From: Sandaracinus sp.
GTDB lineage: Bacteria; Myxococcota_A; Polyangia; Polyangiales; Houyiibacteriaceae
Reading direction: 5' to 3'
Length of the DNA: 53,464 nucleotides
NCBI GenBank assembly: GCA_020633125.1
Contig: JACKEH010000029.1
Coordinates: 1-53,464 of the forward strand
Under the pieces are notes generated by a model that was not told the DNA's origin, did no database searches, and was given only the letters and a program-made list of their open reading frames with translations. Position numbers and translations under genes: made by a program. Shown one piece after another: positions 8,662 through 17,634 of the stretch (its first letter is position 1; each line of letters starts with the position of its first letter).

Positions 8662-8825
8662 GCGGTCAGGCGTCGTGGTCGCGTCAGTCGCAGGGGATCG
8701 GCGTGCGGGAGACGCCCACCTCGTCGAAGTAGAGCGTCAGTGCGCGGTCAGGCGTCGTGGTCGAGTCAGTCGCAGGGGATCGGCGTGCGGGAGACGCCTA
8801 CCTCGTCGAAGTAGAGCGTAAGTGC
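8662..8825. repeat. 82-bp tandem duplication of a gene 3' end
   Basis: Two head-to-tail copies (8662-8743 and 8744-8825) differ at only a few bases. The unit includes the last roughly 20 codons and stop of the lipoprotein gene ending at 8766. The copy nearer 8766 is the functional end; the other is a non-coding duplicate of the C-terminus (LTLYFDEVGVSRTPIPCD) just past the stop. Confidence 0.9.
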
Positions 8826-9758
8826 GCCTTGGGCGGCGGACGACCAAGCGACGCCGAGCCCGAAGTGCAGGTACGGCGTGTCCGGCAGCGTGTCGATGCC
8901 AACGGCCTCGGTCACGAGATCGACCTGTACGGGGTCGTCGTGCTCGACCCAGCTCCGAACTTCGCCGGCGGTGTCGTCGACCACCACGTGCGTCCGCACG
9001 CACACCCACTGGTCTCGAGGGAACGAGTAGGTCGGGTCGGGCGCGTTCGGATGGCGCATGTTGTCGGCACCGACGTACATGAGCGAGCCGGTGCCATCGA
9101 GGTTGAAGCTGACTGGGTTGTCCAGAGGGTCGAAGCCGCGGTGCGCGCCGCCGTGCATCACGCTCACGTGAACGACGTCTTCGGTGCTCGGCACGTAGAG
9201 GTAGGTGCGCAAGTAGAGGTCGCCCGACGAGACGGTCTCGTCGGGGAGCGGGCTTTCGCCGCTCGTCGGGCAGCGACCGCCAGGACGCAGTGGGCACACG
9301 AGGGCTTGTGCCCACGCGGCGAGATCGGTCGTGCGCGCGCGGAGCATGAAGAGGCCGCGGTAAGGCGTGATGCCATCTTCCGCGCGGGTCTGCACGACCG
9401 AGCCGAACGAGACCTGACGGCTCCAGTTGAACCCCGGGTTCTCGAAGCCGTCGCAGAAGTCGGTCGATTCGAGCGCGCCGCCCGTCGCGCACTCGGAGAG
9501 GCTCGGCTCTTCGCCGGCGTCGGTGGCGGCGTCGAGTGGTGGAATCTCGGCGTCGGTGGTCGGCACGAACGCGTCGAAGCCCGCGTCGAACGCGACGCCG
9601 GCGTCGTTGCCGGCACGTCCCGCGTCGTCTCCGTCGCGAACGCACCGGCCGGCGACTTCGGCGAAGCCGTCGGCGCAGGGCGGGGTGCGGCCCGTCGCGT
9701 CGATCGGCGCGAAACTGCAGCCGCCGACGAGCACGAGTGCGAGGCCCGTGCGGGTCAC
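8766..9758 (-). CDS. Secreted lipoprotein with Asp/Ala/Gly linker and lectin/lyase-like beta domain
   Basis: The 330-residue product starts with a short lipoprotein signal peptide ending at the lipobox LVGGC (Cys14). A small cysteine-containing segment (about 25-40; PPCADGFAEVAGRC) follows, then a DAG-rich linker (about 45-85). The remaining ~230 residues are beta-rich (GLFMLRART, YLRTYLYVPS, GTGSLMYVG, DQWVCVRTHVVVDD, LTLYFDEVGVS), resembling concanavalin-like LamG or polysaccharide-lyase folds; the ligand is unknown. The GTG at 9758 has a GGAGG ribosome site and overlaps the stop of the TPR gene by four bases (GTGA). A GTG four codons earlier is possible. Likely surface-exposed. Confidence 0.72.
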   Translation of the reverse strand: MTRTGLALVLVGGCSFAPIDATGRTPPCADGFAEVAGRCVRDGDDAGRAGNDAGVAFDAGFDAFVPTTDAEIPPLDAATDAGEEPSLSECATGGALESTDFCDGFENPGFNWSRQVSFGSVVQTRAEDGITPYRGLFMLRARTTDLAAWAQALVCPLRPGGRCPTSGESPLPDETVSSGDLYLRTYLYVPSTEDVVHVSVMHGGAHRGFDPLDNPVSFNLDGTGSLMYVGADNMRHPNAPDPTYSFPRDQWVCVRTHVVVDDTAGEVRSWVEHDDPVQVDLVTEAVGIDTLPDTPYLHFGLGVAWSSAAQGALTLYFDEVGVSRTPIPCD

Positions 9759-10492
9759 CCGAACCTCCACCGCCAGCCGCCGGGGCCGAAGCTCGTGCTC
9801 TCGTCGTCGTTCGAACGACCGAGCACGAGCTCGACGATGGCCCAGACCACTCCGACCAAGGTCAACGCGCCGCCCACGCCGAAGAGCGCGTTGGCGCTGC
9901 GGCCGAGCGTGTTGGCCTCGTCTTCGAGTCGGAGCGTGTCGCGATGGGAGGTGTCGTCTTGGGAGGCTTCGTCGTAGCGGGACTCGGCGGTGAGGCCGAG
10001 CGCGGCGGCGATGCCGAGCGTGAGCACACCGACGCCCGCGATCGAGAACGCGGCGTAGCGGAGGCCGGCGGGGCGCGGCGGGGCCTCGGCCTGGACGACG
10101 GGAACCACCGGCGTGGGAGGCGGAGGCTCGTCGCGGCGGCGTTCGATCTCTTCTTCGAGCGCGCGTTGACGGCGGAGCGTGTCGAGGCTGCGCTCGACGT
10201 CCGGGCGGTCCTCGGCGTCGGGGGCTTCGCGCAGGTAGGCTTCGTAGGCCTCGATGGCGCCGGCGAGGCGTCCCGCGCGCTCGCGTGCGCTCGCGAGCGA
10301 GCGTAGGAGCTGGGGCTCGGGGCGGAGCGCGTAGGCACGCTCGAAGAGGTCGGCGGCTTCGGCGTACTCGCCGTTGCCGTAGGCCGCCGCGGCGCGGAGG
10401 AAGACGCGGTTCGGGTCGTCGTCTTGGGCGTGCGCGGCCGGAAGCGGAAGCGCAGCGACGAGCACGAGCCAGAGCGGAGCGATGCGTCTCAT
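9755..10492 (-). CDS. Exported TPR-like protein with C-terminal membrane segments
   Basis: The 245-residue product has an N-terminal signal peptide (cleavage near AHA-Q, residue 23). Helical repeats at about 28-105 fit tetratricopeptide units (AAAAYGNGEYAEAADLFERAY, then LAGAIEAYEAYLREAPDA). A charged coiled stretch (about 110-130) and a proline segment follow. Two hydrophobic stretches (about 150-170 and 210-230) probably cross the inner membrane. Its ATG overlaps the stop of an upstream PEGA-like frame (ATGA) and its stop overlaps the lipoprotein start (GTGA), so the three form one tightly coupled minus-strand unit. TPR plus PEGA partners are common in myxobacterial envelopes; the specific function is unknown. 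Confidence 0.75.
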   Translation of the reverse strand: MRRIAPLWLVLVAALPLPAAHAQDDDPNRVFLRAAAAYGNGEYAEAADLFERAYALRPEPQLLRSLASARERAGRLAGAIEAYEAYLREAPDAEDRPDVERSLDTLRRQRALEEEIERRRDEPPPPTPVVPVVQAEAPPRPAGLRYAAFSIAGVGVLTLGIAAALGLTAESRYDEASQDDTSHRDTLRLEDEANTLGRSANALFGVGGALTLVGVVWAIVELVLGRSNDDESTSFGPGGWRWRFG

Positions 10493-10770
10493 GGATCGAG
10501 TCTCACGTTCAGGCGCGCGGGGCGCGCTCCGATGCGAACCGTGCGCCGCAGCGACGAGTCGCCGGACGGCGGCGCGAAGCCGAAGGGTTGAGCTCGGGAC
10601 CTGCAGCTGCCTGCGGGGAGGTGAGGGGTGACGGAGAGCGGCCGACGCGGCGACCGTCCACGTAGACGTCGGCCCACCCGCCGGGGTGGTACACGAAGCT
10701 CGCTCGCGGCTCCCAAGGAACCGGGGCTTCGCGGCGGCTCGCGGCGCGCGACGCGAGTCGTGGTGGGTGC
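10489..10770 (-). pseudogene. PEGA-domain gene broken by frameshift
   Basis: One frame encodes the first half of a PEGA domain (FVYHPGGWADVYVDGRRVGRSP, about 10630-10715). The matching second half (HLPAGSC through ARLNVRLDP, ending at stop 10489) is in a different frame. A single-base indel near 10640 would join them into one surface-protein module. The stop overlaps the ATG of the TPR gene (ATGA), as expected for an intact operon partner. The 5' part runs into a 12-bp minisatellite with its own frame-breaking unit, so no start can be assigned. It is either a decayed gene or a base-calling error in the assembly. Confidence 0.6.
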
Positions 10771-10862
10771 GTCGGCCTGCGTGTCGCCCGCGTGTCGGCC
10801 TGCGTGTCGGCCTGCGTGTCGGCCTGCGTAGTCGGCTGTATTCGCGTGTCGGCCTGCGTGTC
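10771..10862. repeat. 12-bp minisatellite
   Basis: Units of GTCGGCCTGCGT recur about five times between 10771 and 10862. One unit is 11 bases long, one junction has an extra base, and an interrupting TATTC-containing unit sits at about 10831-10847. On the minus strand the unit reads Ala-Asp-Thr-Gln in one frame. The length differences change reading frame across the tract, which lies at the 5' end of the broken PEGA gene. Confidence 0.8.
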
Positions 10863-11156
10863 CGACCCGCGCTGGCGTCGGCAGTCCTCGCACGTGAGGC
10901 GGGAGGGGGCGCCATGGAGTGTCGAGGTCCAGCCAATCGCGACCTACGGAGTGGCCGAGCGGAGCGAGGTCCGTAGTAGGTCGCCCAGGCTCGACTGACC
11001 AGAGCGGGAGCCGGTGTTCTCTCCGCGCCGTCCCTTCGACGGCTTCAGCTGCTGAACACTGGCGCTTCGCGCGTCAGGAGGCTGAGTCGGCGCTTCGCGT
11101 CATCGCTGCTTCGCAACTCCCCGACTTCGTCGACGTCACTTCGCCGACCGGCGTAC
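10863..11156. other. Non-coding stretch with a hairpin
   Basis: No convincing gene is seen here. The one visible structure is an imperfect hairpin: GCGACCTAC at 10939-10947 pairs with GTAGGTCGC at 10976-10984. It has no U-run, so it is not clearly a terminator. The region lies between the decayed 3' end of the GH31 gene and the 5' side of the PEGA remnant, and could contain their lost coding sequence and promoter. Confidence 0.4.
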
Positions 11157-13311
11157 TCACTCCAACCACAGGGCGAAGGTCGGCGCGATCGGTGCCGCGG
11201 GAGAAGACCGGCGGCTCCCCGATCGGCGCGTCGATCGTGATCAAGCCTGGCTGCCTTCGTGCGTCGCGCCGTCCACACGTGCGGAACCAGGTGCCGGGCG
11301 GCAGTAGACCTCGCGCGAGTGCTCGCGCTTCTTCGATCACGGGCGCGACGAGCAAGTCGTCGCCGAGCAGGGAAGGACTTCCGCTCTGCGCACGGCTCTG
11401 CACGTCGTCGTGGGGAACACCAGCGCGAGGTGGCGCATCGGGGCAGCGAAGTCGTCGCGCCTTCGTCCGCGAGCGCCGCGAGCAGCCGGGCACCAAGGCC
11501 TCGTGAATGCGCGCGAAGTGGCGGAAGTGCGCGTGGTCTCTGGCGTCCGAATCCCAGCCCCAGTTCGCGAGCGCCGCGAGGCCTTCGTGGGTGCGCATGA
11601 AGGTCGTGGAAATCGGCGCTTCGAGCCTTATCCAGCGCGCGAAGAGCTCTTTTTCAAGCCTGACCACCGCTGTAGCCTGCGATGTCGGGTCACGAAGGGG
11701 CACCGCGAGTAGGCCGAGGTTCAGGATCGCCGGCAGCACCGTCGGCAGACCGTCGGTCGGCTCCCAATCGGCTTCTTGGTCGCCGATCCACACGATCTGC
11801 TGCGCGCTCTGATCGCCGGTCCAACCCGAGCGCGAGAAAACGACCCAATCGCCGTCGGGGCGCTCTTCGTTCATCACTTGCTCGTTCAAGCGGTGCCAGA
11901 GGCGCGGGTAGTCGTTGTGCACGAGCGCGGGATCGCCCGCGAAGATCTGCGCGTCGTAGGGCAACCACTCGCCGAAGTCGGCCATCCAGCCGTCGAAGCC
12001 GAGGTCGCGGACCATCGCGCGCAGGTAGCCGAGCACGTAGGCGTCGGTCGCGGGGTTGGTGAAGTCCGCGACGCTGCCGTCGGAGACGGTGATGCCGAAG
12101 CGGTAGGTCGCGCCTTCCGGGTCGCGCGGCAACAGGCCCATCGCGGCCATCTCGTCGTAGTGATCGAGGCCGTCGATCACGAAGGAGTTCGCGTAGCCGA
12201 GGAAGCGCAGGTCGTCGGCACGAAGCTCCGACACGAGCCCCGCGAGGTCGGGGTAGAGCGCTTCGTCCGCGACCCAGCGGTAGGTCAGGTCGTAGACGTC
12301 GCCGACGATGACCTTGCCGCCGATCCAGTCCTGCACCCACACGGCAGAGAAGGGCACGTCGGCGGCGCGAAGGCGCGCGACCTCGTCTCGCACCGCGTCG
12401 CTGCCGCCTTGAATCGCGATCCATGGCGAGAACGCCCACTCCGGCGGTCGCTGCGGGCGGCCCACGCGGTCGCCGAGCTGACGCACGACGTCGCGCGCGC
12501 TCGGGCCGTGAAAGACGAGCGCCTCGAACGCCGTCTCTTCGCCGCTCTGGCCGGGTCGTCGGTGCTCGACCTCGAGCCACGCGACGTCCGCGTCGGTCGC
12601 GCAGAGGTCGGCGTTCACCTTGGCGTGGGTGTCGACGAGCACGCCGAAGCCTCGCCAATCGAGCCACCAGGGCATCGGGAAGTAGGTGGTGTGCTCGTCG
12701 CCGGTGAAGGGCGAGAGGCCGGTGCGCGCGAGGCCTTGCTCCTGCACCCAGAGCTCGAAGACCTCGCCGCGTTGATCGGTCTGGTTGTATTGCGCGCCGA
12801 AGCCCGAGAACGACGCCTCGGCATCGCACGCGAAGGGCACCGCGTACGCGACCTCGCGTTCCTCGCTGCCGGCCCAGTCGGCCTCGACGCGAAGGCGGGT
12901 GGTCACGCCGGCTTCGTTCACCTCGACGATCGTTCTGGCCGTGGCGTCGTCGGTCGACGAGGCCCAGCGCAGCACCACGCGCCCGTCTTCGAGCCGGCTG
13001 CCTTCGAAGCGGTCGAGCACCACCTCTTCGAGCTCGCGGCGCCGGAAGGTGAAGAAGCCTTGGAGCATGCGGACGTTCGGCTCGAAGCGACGGAGCACCG
13101 GGCCGCGTGGCGCCAAGCCCGCGAGCGCGCGACCCTCGGCGGTGCGAAGCGCGACGCCTCCGTTGGCGTCGACCTCGACGCGCGTTCCGTCCGAGAGCTC
13201 GTAGCGTTTCGGGCCGTCCGAGCCCCCGCATCCGAGCATCGACATCAGCCCGACCACGCCGACGCCCACGAGCGCATGGCAGATCCCTCGCACGACCCCG
13301 ATCGATCCCAT
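11157..13311 (-). pseudogene. GH31 glycoside hydrolase lipoprotein, frameshifted at its 3' end
   Basis: From the ATG at 13311 the frame encodes a lipoprotein signal (lipobox SMLGC) and then a long intact GH31 (alpha-glucosidase/sulfoquinovosidase) sequence. The nucleophile motif is WMADFGEWLP and the acid/base motif is WIGDQEADW; ADFGE resembles the YihQ sulfoquinovosidase branch. After FARIHEALVP (about 11500) the family sequence continues only by hopping frames: LLAALADEGATTSLP, then MRHLALVFP, then LGDDLLVAPVIEEA, then a DGATHEG frame, then ITIDAPIGEPPVFSR, and finally APIAPTFALWLE ending at stop 11157-11159. At least four small indels lie within about 350 bases. If real, the enzyme loses its C-terminal beta domains; if the indels are errors, it is an ordinary ~715-residue enzyme. 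Confidence 0.72.
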
Positions 13312-13421
13312 CGCGCGGGAGTATCGCACGCTCGCTGCGTTCCCCGTCGAGCGACGATTCTCGCCAGTACCGACCGCGAAAGAGTCGGAGTCCCCGCCGA
13401 CGCGCTGCTAACGTCGCGCTC

Positions 13422-14186
13422 GTGCGCTGGTGCCTCGTCGCGCTCGTCTTGTCGGTTCCGTCGCTCGTGTCGGCGCAACGCCTGCAGTGGCAGGAGGATT
13501 GGCGTCGCGCCGATTGGATCGACGCGACGGTGATCGGGCTCGGCTTCGCGACGACGCTCACGGTGGCGCTCGCGGTGAACGACGACACGCCGCGTTGGGA
13601 TGCGCGGGGACCCGTCGATGCGGCGATGCTCGCGACGCGCACGCCTTCGGCGACGCGTCGGCGTCGCCTCTCGCTGACGAGCGACATGTTGATGATCGCG
13701 AGCGCGGCGTTCGGTCCCGTCTTCCTCGAGCCCTTCGTGGCGTGGACCGACCACCGTGGCTTCGCAGGGCAGCTCGCGGTGACGACGCTTCGCAGCTACG
13801 CGGTGGCGACGGCGGTGCTCACGACGCTCAAGTACGGGCTGCGACGTCGGCGACCTCCGTGCGACCCGGACGTGGGACCCGAGCCGTGCCGCGAGAGCGA
13901 CGCCAACCGCAGCTTCCCGAGTGGGCACACGACGATGGCCTTCACCGCGGCGGCGCTCTCGTGCACCGCGCATCGGCACGCGCCGATCTACGGCGAGTCG
14001 CAGGTCGGCGGCGCGGTCGCGTGTGGGGCGCTGACCGCGGTGGCGACGACGACCGCGTTGCTTCGCCTCTTCGCGCGGCGACACCACGTCAGCGACGTCG
14101 TCGTCGGCGCGCTCGTCGGCATCGCCTCCGGGTGGCTGCTGCCGCTGCTCGCGAGCTATGGAGGCTTCGGCGGCACCCGGCGCTGA
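13422..14186 (+). CDS. PAP2-family phosphatase, membrane or exported
   Basis: The 254-residue product starts at a GTG that opens a hydrophobic signal (VRWCLVALVLSVPSLVSAQ). It carries the three phosphatidic-acid-phosphatase motifs: KYGLRRRRP (K-x6-RP), PSGHT, and RRHHVSDVVVG (R-x5-H-x3-D type). Further hydrophobic helices surround the motifs. Such enzymes dephosphorylate lipid phosphates such as phosphatidate or undecaprenyl diphosphate on the outer face of the inner membrane; the substrate cannot be told here. It is divergent from the GH31 gene. Confidence 0.85.
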   Translation: MRWCLVALVLSVPSLVSAQRLQWQEDWRRADWIDATVIGLGFATTLTVALAVNDDTPRWDARGPVDAAMLATRTPSATRRRRLSLTSDMLMIASAAFGPVFLEPFVAWTDHRGFAGQLAVTTLRSYAVATAVLTTLKYGLRRRRPPCDPDVGPEPCRESDANRSFPSGHTTMAFTAAALSCTAHRHAPIYGESQVGGAVACGALTAVATTTALLRLFARRHHVSDVVVGALVGIASGWLLPLLASYGGFGGTRR

Positions 14187-14261
14187 CCCTCGATCGGCGA
14201 AGGGTCGGGAGCGAGCGTCGCCACCGCTCGACTCGAGGGGGGCGCTCGTCGAGAGCGAACC

Positions 14262-15689
14262 TCAGCGCGCGACGCGCAAGAAGGTGTAGGGCGCGCCCTC
14301 GGCGTCGACCGCGAGGAAGGTCGCGAACTCGGGGCCGAAGCGGCCGTCGAGCGTCACTCCGTCGACCAGGGTCAGACTCGCTTCGCCGTGCTCGCATCGC
14401 AGCTCGGCGCGCGCTTCACCTTCGTGCAAACCCTCCGCACGAAGCCCTCGGCGCTCGCCGACGAGCCGAAACGGAAGGCCGCCGTCGTCCGCGACCCAGG
14501 TGCCTTCGAAGCTGCAGCGGTCGGAGGGAGCCAGCGCGAAACGGGCTTCCCACGCGCCGGCGGTGGCGACGTCGGCGACGGTGGCGACGCGTGTCGAGAG
14601 GTCGACCTCGAAGCGAGGATCGTGGTCTTCGCTGCTGACGCCGCGGTCGTTCGCGCGTGGGTACGCACGTCCGCCTGTGATGAGCGTCTCGCAGTGGTTG
14701 TAGCCCGTGGTGCCGGCGCCGTAGACGAGCACGTCGCCGCAGCGAAGGCGTGCGCGGCACGTGTGGCCCGAGCCGAGCGATTCGGGGAGCAGCGCGAGCT
14801 CGCACGAACGTTCGGTGAAGGGGAGGGCACCTTCGTGCGTGCGAAGCGTCGCGGCGAGGAGCCAACGCGCCTGCGGGGCTTGGGTGCGCGGGGCTTCCGG
14901 CTCGAGTCCGTCTTCGGTCGCGCGGTCTTCGGTCGCGAAGCGGAGGTCGAAGGGCGCGGCGCCGTCACGCCAGACCCTCAACACGCCCGCCTGCGTGTTC
15001 AGGTCGATCTGCGCGCGAGGCCCCGTGCGTTGGCCGCTCTCGGAGAAGGCCACGAGGTGCACGAGCCCGGCGGCGGTGTTTCGAGGGCTCTCCTGGGAGG
15101 AGCTCATCGTCATCGACGCGCCGAGCTCTTCGCTCGGGTCGTAGACGAGGCCGGCCGGGCAGCGCACCGAGAGCGCGCGAACGTCGCCGAGGCCGAGCTG
15201 GGTTTCGATCACGCACCCCGTACCGACGGACACGTCCGGGCGACCGACGCTGGTCGTGACGACGGCGCCGAAGCGGGCGGGGACGGGCTCGGGGGCCGGG
15301 TCGGGCTCCTGGCCAGGTGGGATCGACGGAACGGGCGGCACCGCGGGCACCGCCGGAATCGTGGGCATCGCGGGCATCGGCGTCGCGGGTGGGCTGACCG
15401 CCGTCGGGGCGCTCGTGCTGAACGCGAGGAATCCCGCGACCCCCATCGCGACGACGAGCCCGGCCGCGGCGGCGATCAGCGCGGGGGCACGAGAGGGCGG
15501 CGCCGACCCGCTCGAACGCCCGGCCGCGCGACGAAGGCGCTCGACCTCTTTGCGAAGCCGCGCGAGCTCGGCTTCGTCGTGGACGTCTTTGCGCTCGTGC
15601 GCGTCGAGCTTGGACTTCGCTTCTTCGAGCTCGCCCTGGAGCTGCTCTTGTTTCGCGCGCATCGCGTCGCGGTCGTCTCGAAACGCCAT
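14262..15689 (-). CDS. Coiled-coil, single-pass membrane protein of unknown function
   Basis: The 475-residue product begins with a charged coiled coil (about 5-52; RAKQEQLQGELEEAKSKLDA). A single transmembrane helix (about 68-90) and a Pro/Ala-rich segment (about 95-130) follow, and then ~340 residues of beta-rich periplasmic sequence containing several cysteines (GTGCVIE, RSCELALLP, HTCRARLRCGDVLVYG, RCSFEGTW). Topology is N-in, C-out. The ATG at 15689 has a GAGGGGG ribosome site. It lies 26 bases after the SDR gene, probably in the same transcript. I do not recognise the family of the periplasmic part. Confidence 0.7.
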   Translation of the reverse strand: MAFRDDRDAMRAKQEQLQGELEEAKSKLDAHERKDVHDEAELARLRKEVERLRRAAGRSSGSAPPSRAPALIAAAAGLVVAMGVAGFLAFSTSAPTAVSPPATPMPAMPTIPAVPAVPPVPSIPPGQEPDPAPEPVPARFGAVVTTSVGRPDVSVGTGCVIETQLGLGDVRALSVRCPAGLVYDPSEELGASMTMSSSQESPRNTAAGLVHLVAFSESGQRTGPRAQIDLNTQAGVLRVWRDGAAPFDLRFATEDRATEDGLEPEAPRTQAPQARWLLAATLRTHEGALPFTERSCELALLPESLGSGHTCRARLRCGDVLVYGAGTTGYNHCETLITGGRAYPRANDRGVSSEDHDPRFEVDLSTRVATVADVATAGAWEARFALAPSDRCSFEGTWVADDGGLPFRLVGERRGLRAEGLHEGEARAELRCEHGEASLTLVDGVTLDGRFGPEFATFLAVDAEGAPYTFLRVAR

Positions 15690-15715
15690 GTCGCCCCCTC
15701 GAAGTCTCGACGCGG

Positions 15716-16486
15716 TCAGCGCGCGGCGAAACGAATGATGCGATCGACCACACCCGGCGCGACGGCGCCGACCTTGTGCAGGAGCTTGCTGTACGCGTCC
15801 ACGAGCAGCACGAAGCCGCGGCGGTCGAGGTTCTTCAAGGTCGCGTCCACGACCTCTTCGGCGGAGTAGAGCCGCGAGAGCTTGTAGATGGGCGGCACCT
15901 TCGCGAGGTCGCGCACCATCGGCGTGTCGCCGGGCGGCGGACAGAGCGCCCGCACGTCGACGTCGGTGCCGTCCAGCTCCGCACGCAGCGCCTGGGCGAA
16001 GCCGACGACTGCGAACTTGCTCGCGCAATAGCCCGCGAGCTCCGGGAAGCCTCGAAGGCCCGCGACGGAAGCGACGAAGAGCAAGGTCGAGCGCCCGCGC
16101 GCGCTCTTGAGCTGCGGCAAGAGCGCCTGCGCGACGTGCACCGAGCCGAGGTAGTTCACCTGCATCATGCGCGCGTGCTCTTCGGCGCCGAGCTCTTCGA
16201 CCTTGCCGACGCGTAGGATGCCGGCGCTGTTGACGACGTGGGCGACGGGTCCGATCGCGTCGCGGGTCGACTCCGCGGCGTGCCAGACCGCGGCGGCGTC
16301 CGTGACGTCGACGCTCTGCACGTGCACGCGCGCGCTTCCGAGCAAGGCCCGCGTGGTCTCGAGGCCCGCGGCGTCGCGATCCCAGAGCGCGAGGGTTTCG
16401 CCCCGCTCGGCCAGACGCTGCGCGAAGACACGGCCGAAGCCGCTCCCCGCGCCGGTGATCACCCAAGTGCCCGCAGCGCGTTTCAT
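15716..16486 (-). CDS. Short-chain dehydrogenase/reductase
   Basis: The 256-residue protein is a classical SDR using NAD(P)H. It shows the cofactor motif TGAGSGFG (11-18), NSAG in place of NNAG, a serine in the VASVAG stretch, and the catalytic YCASK. The C-terminal RIIRF segment and the family look resemble SDRs acting on lipid-like keto groups. The substrate is not predictable. It lies between the LysR gene and the coiled-coil protein on the same strand. Confidence 0.87.
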   Translation of the reverse strand: MKRAAGTWVITGAGSGFGRVFAQRLAERGETLALWDRDAAGLETTRALLGSARVHVQSVDVTDAAAVWHAAESTRDAIGPVAHVVNSAGILRVGKVEELGAEEHARMMQVNYLGSVHVAQALLPQLKSARGRSTLLFVASVAGLRGFPELAGYCASKFAVVGFAQALRAELDGTDVDVRALCPPPGDTPMVRDLAKVPPIYKLSRLYSAEEVVDATLKNLDRRGFVLLVDAYSKLLHKVGAVAPGVVDRIIRFAAR

Positions 16487-16561
16487 CGGGGCGGAGGGTA
16501 TCCGTGGCGCGGTGTTTCGTCGACGCGTCCGCGCGTGCAGACGTCGCGGGGAGGGGGCCGA

Positions 16562-17485
16562 TCAATCCTTCGGCAGCGCCCGCGCCGCTTCCGCGATCTG
16601 CTCGCGCAGCCAGACGTGCGCGGGGTCGTGGTCGAAGCGCTCGTGCCAGAAGAGGTGGTTGGGGAAGCGGTCGATGGGCATCGGGGTGGGCAAGACGCGG
16701 AGGCTGCCGTGGCGGGCGAAGGCCCGCGCCAGCCGTGAAGGCGCGGTGAGCACGAGGTCGGAGCTGGCCACGACGAGCGGCGCGGCGGCGAAGCTCTGCA
16801 CCCGCACCGCGACGTGGCGGGAGAGGCCGCGCTCGGCGAGCAGGCGATCGACCACGCTCGGGCCCGAGCCGCGGGGGCTGATGAGCGCGTGGCCCAGGCT
16901 CGCGTAGCGCTGCAGCGTGAGGCGCTTGCCGACCTCGGGGTGGTCGGTGCGAACGAGGCAGGAGAAGCCGTCGTCGAAGAGCTTGCGGCGCTTGAGCACA
17001 CCGAGATCCGAGAAGGCGGGGTTGATGGCGACGTCGACCTCGCCACGCTCGAGCATGCCTTCGATCGCGTCTTCGGCGAGCGGCACGAGGTTCACGCTGA
17101 GCCGCGGCGCGACCGCGCGAAGCCGTGGCACGAGGGTCGGCGAGAGGACGACCGCGACGTAGTCGGTCGTGGCGATGCGGACCTCGCGGGTGCTGGTGCT
17201 CGGGTCGAAGCGTGGGTCGTCGGCCAACGCTTGGTCGAGGGTGACGAGCCCGGTGCGGAGCGGGCCGACCAACGCGAGCGCGCGAGGCGTCGGCGTGAGG
17301 CCCCCGCGACCGCGTACGAGCAGCGGATCGTCGAAGGTCTCGCGGAGCGCGCGAAGCGTGTGGCTCACGGCGGAGACGGTCACCCCGAGACGTTCGGCGG
17401 CGCGCGTCACGCTGCCCACCTCGAGCAACACGTCGAGGGTGACGAGCTGGTTGAGGTTCGCGCGGGCCAGGCGGGCGTGGTCCAT
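16562..17485 (-). CDS. LysR-type transcriptional regulator
   Basis: The 307-residue product has the standard LysR layout. A winged helix-turn-helix occupies about 10-68 (VTRAAERLGVTVSAVSHTLR) and a periplasmic-binding-like effector domain about 95-300. It is divergent from an NmrA-type gene at 17635, the usual LysR arrangement, and a perfect inverted repeat sits just upstream of its own start. It likely controls the divergent gene and itself in response to a small molecule. Confidence 0.92.
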   Translation of the reverse strand: MDHARLARANLNQLVTLDVLLEVGSVTRAAERLGVTVSAVSHTLRALRETFDDPLLVRGRGGLTPTPRALALVGPLRTGLVTLDQALADDPRFDPSTSTREVRIATTDYVAVVLSPTLVPRLRAVAPRLSVNLVPLAEDAIEGMLERGEVDVAINPAFSDLGVLKRRKLFDDGFSCLVRTDHPEVGKRLTLQRYASLGHALISPRGSGPSVVDRLLAERGLSRHVAVRVQSFAAAPLVVASSDLVLTAPSRLARAFARHGSLRVLPTPMPIDRFPNHLFWHERFDHDPAHVWLREQIAEAARALPKD

Positions 17486-17496
17486 CGGGAAAGCAT

Positions 17497-17517
17497 GACT
17501 TGAGGAATGCTCAAGTC
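17497..17517. promoter_or_regulatory. Candidate LysR operator (inverted repeat)
   Basis: The arms ACTTGAG and CTCAAGT are separated by five bases, and an outer G/C pair extends the arms to 8 bp. The core contains T-N11-A, the LysR box pattern. It starts 12 bases upstream of the LysR ATG and 118 bases before the divergent NmrA gene, so binding could repress lysR and activate the other gene. A partial half-site (CTCAAG) occurs near 17538. Confidence 0.7.
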
Positions 17518-17634
17518 GAAGTGAAGAGGTATCGATTTTCTCAAGCCGAGGAGCGCCCCAGGATGGTTCGCGTCGGAGGGGGACCTCGTTCGAGCAACGG
17601 CGGCCCTCGCAACAGAAGAACTCAGGAGAGAGCC

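Noticed and set aside
10771..10862. Possible CRISPR array
   Set aside because: Units are contiguous 12-mers with no unique spacers and no cas genes nearby; it is a minisatellite.
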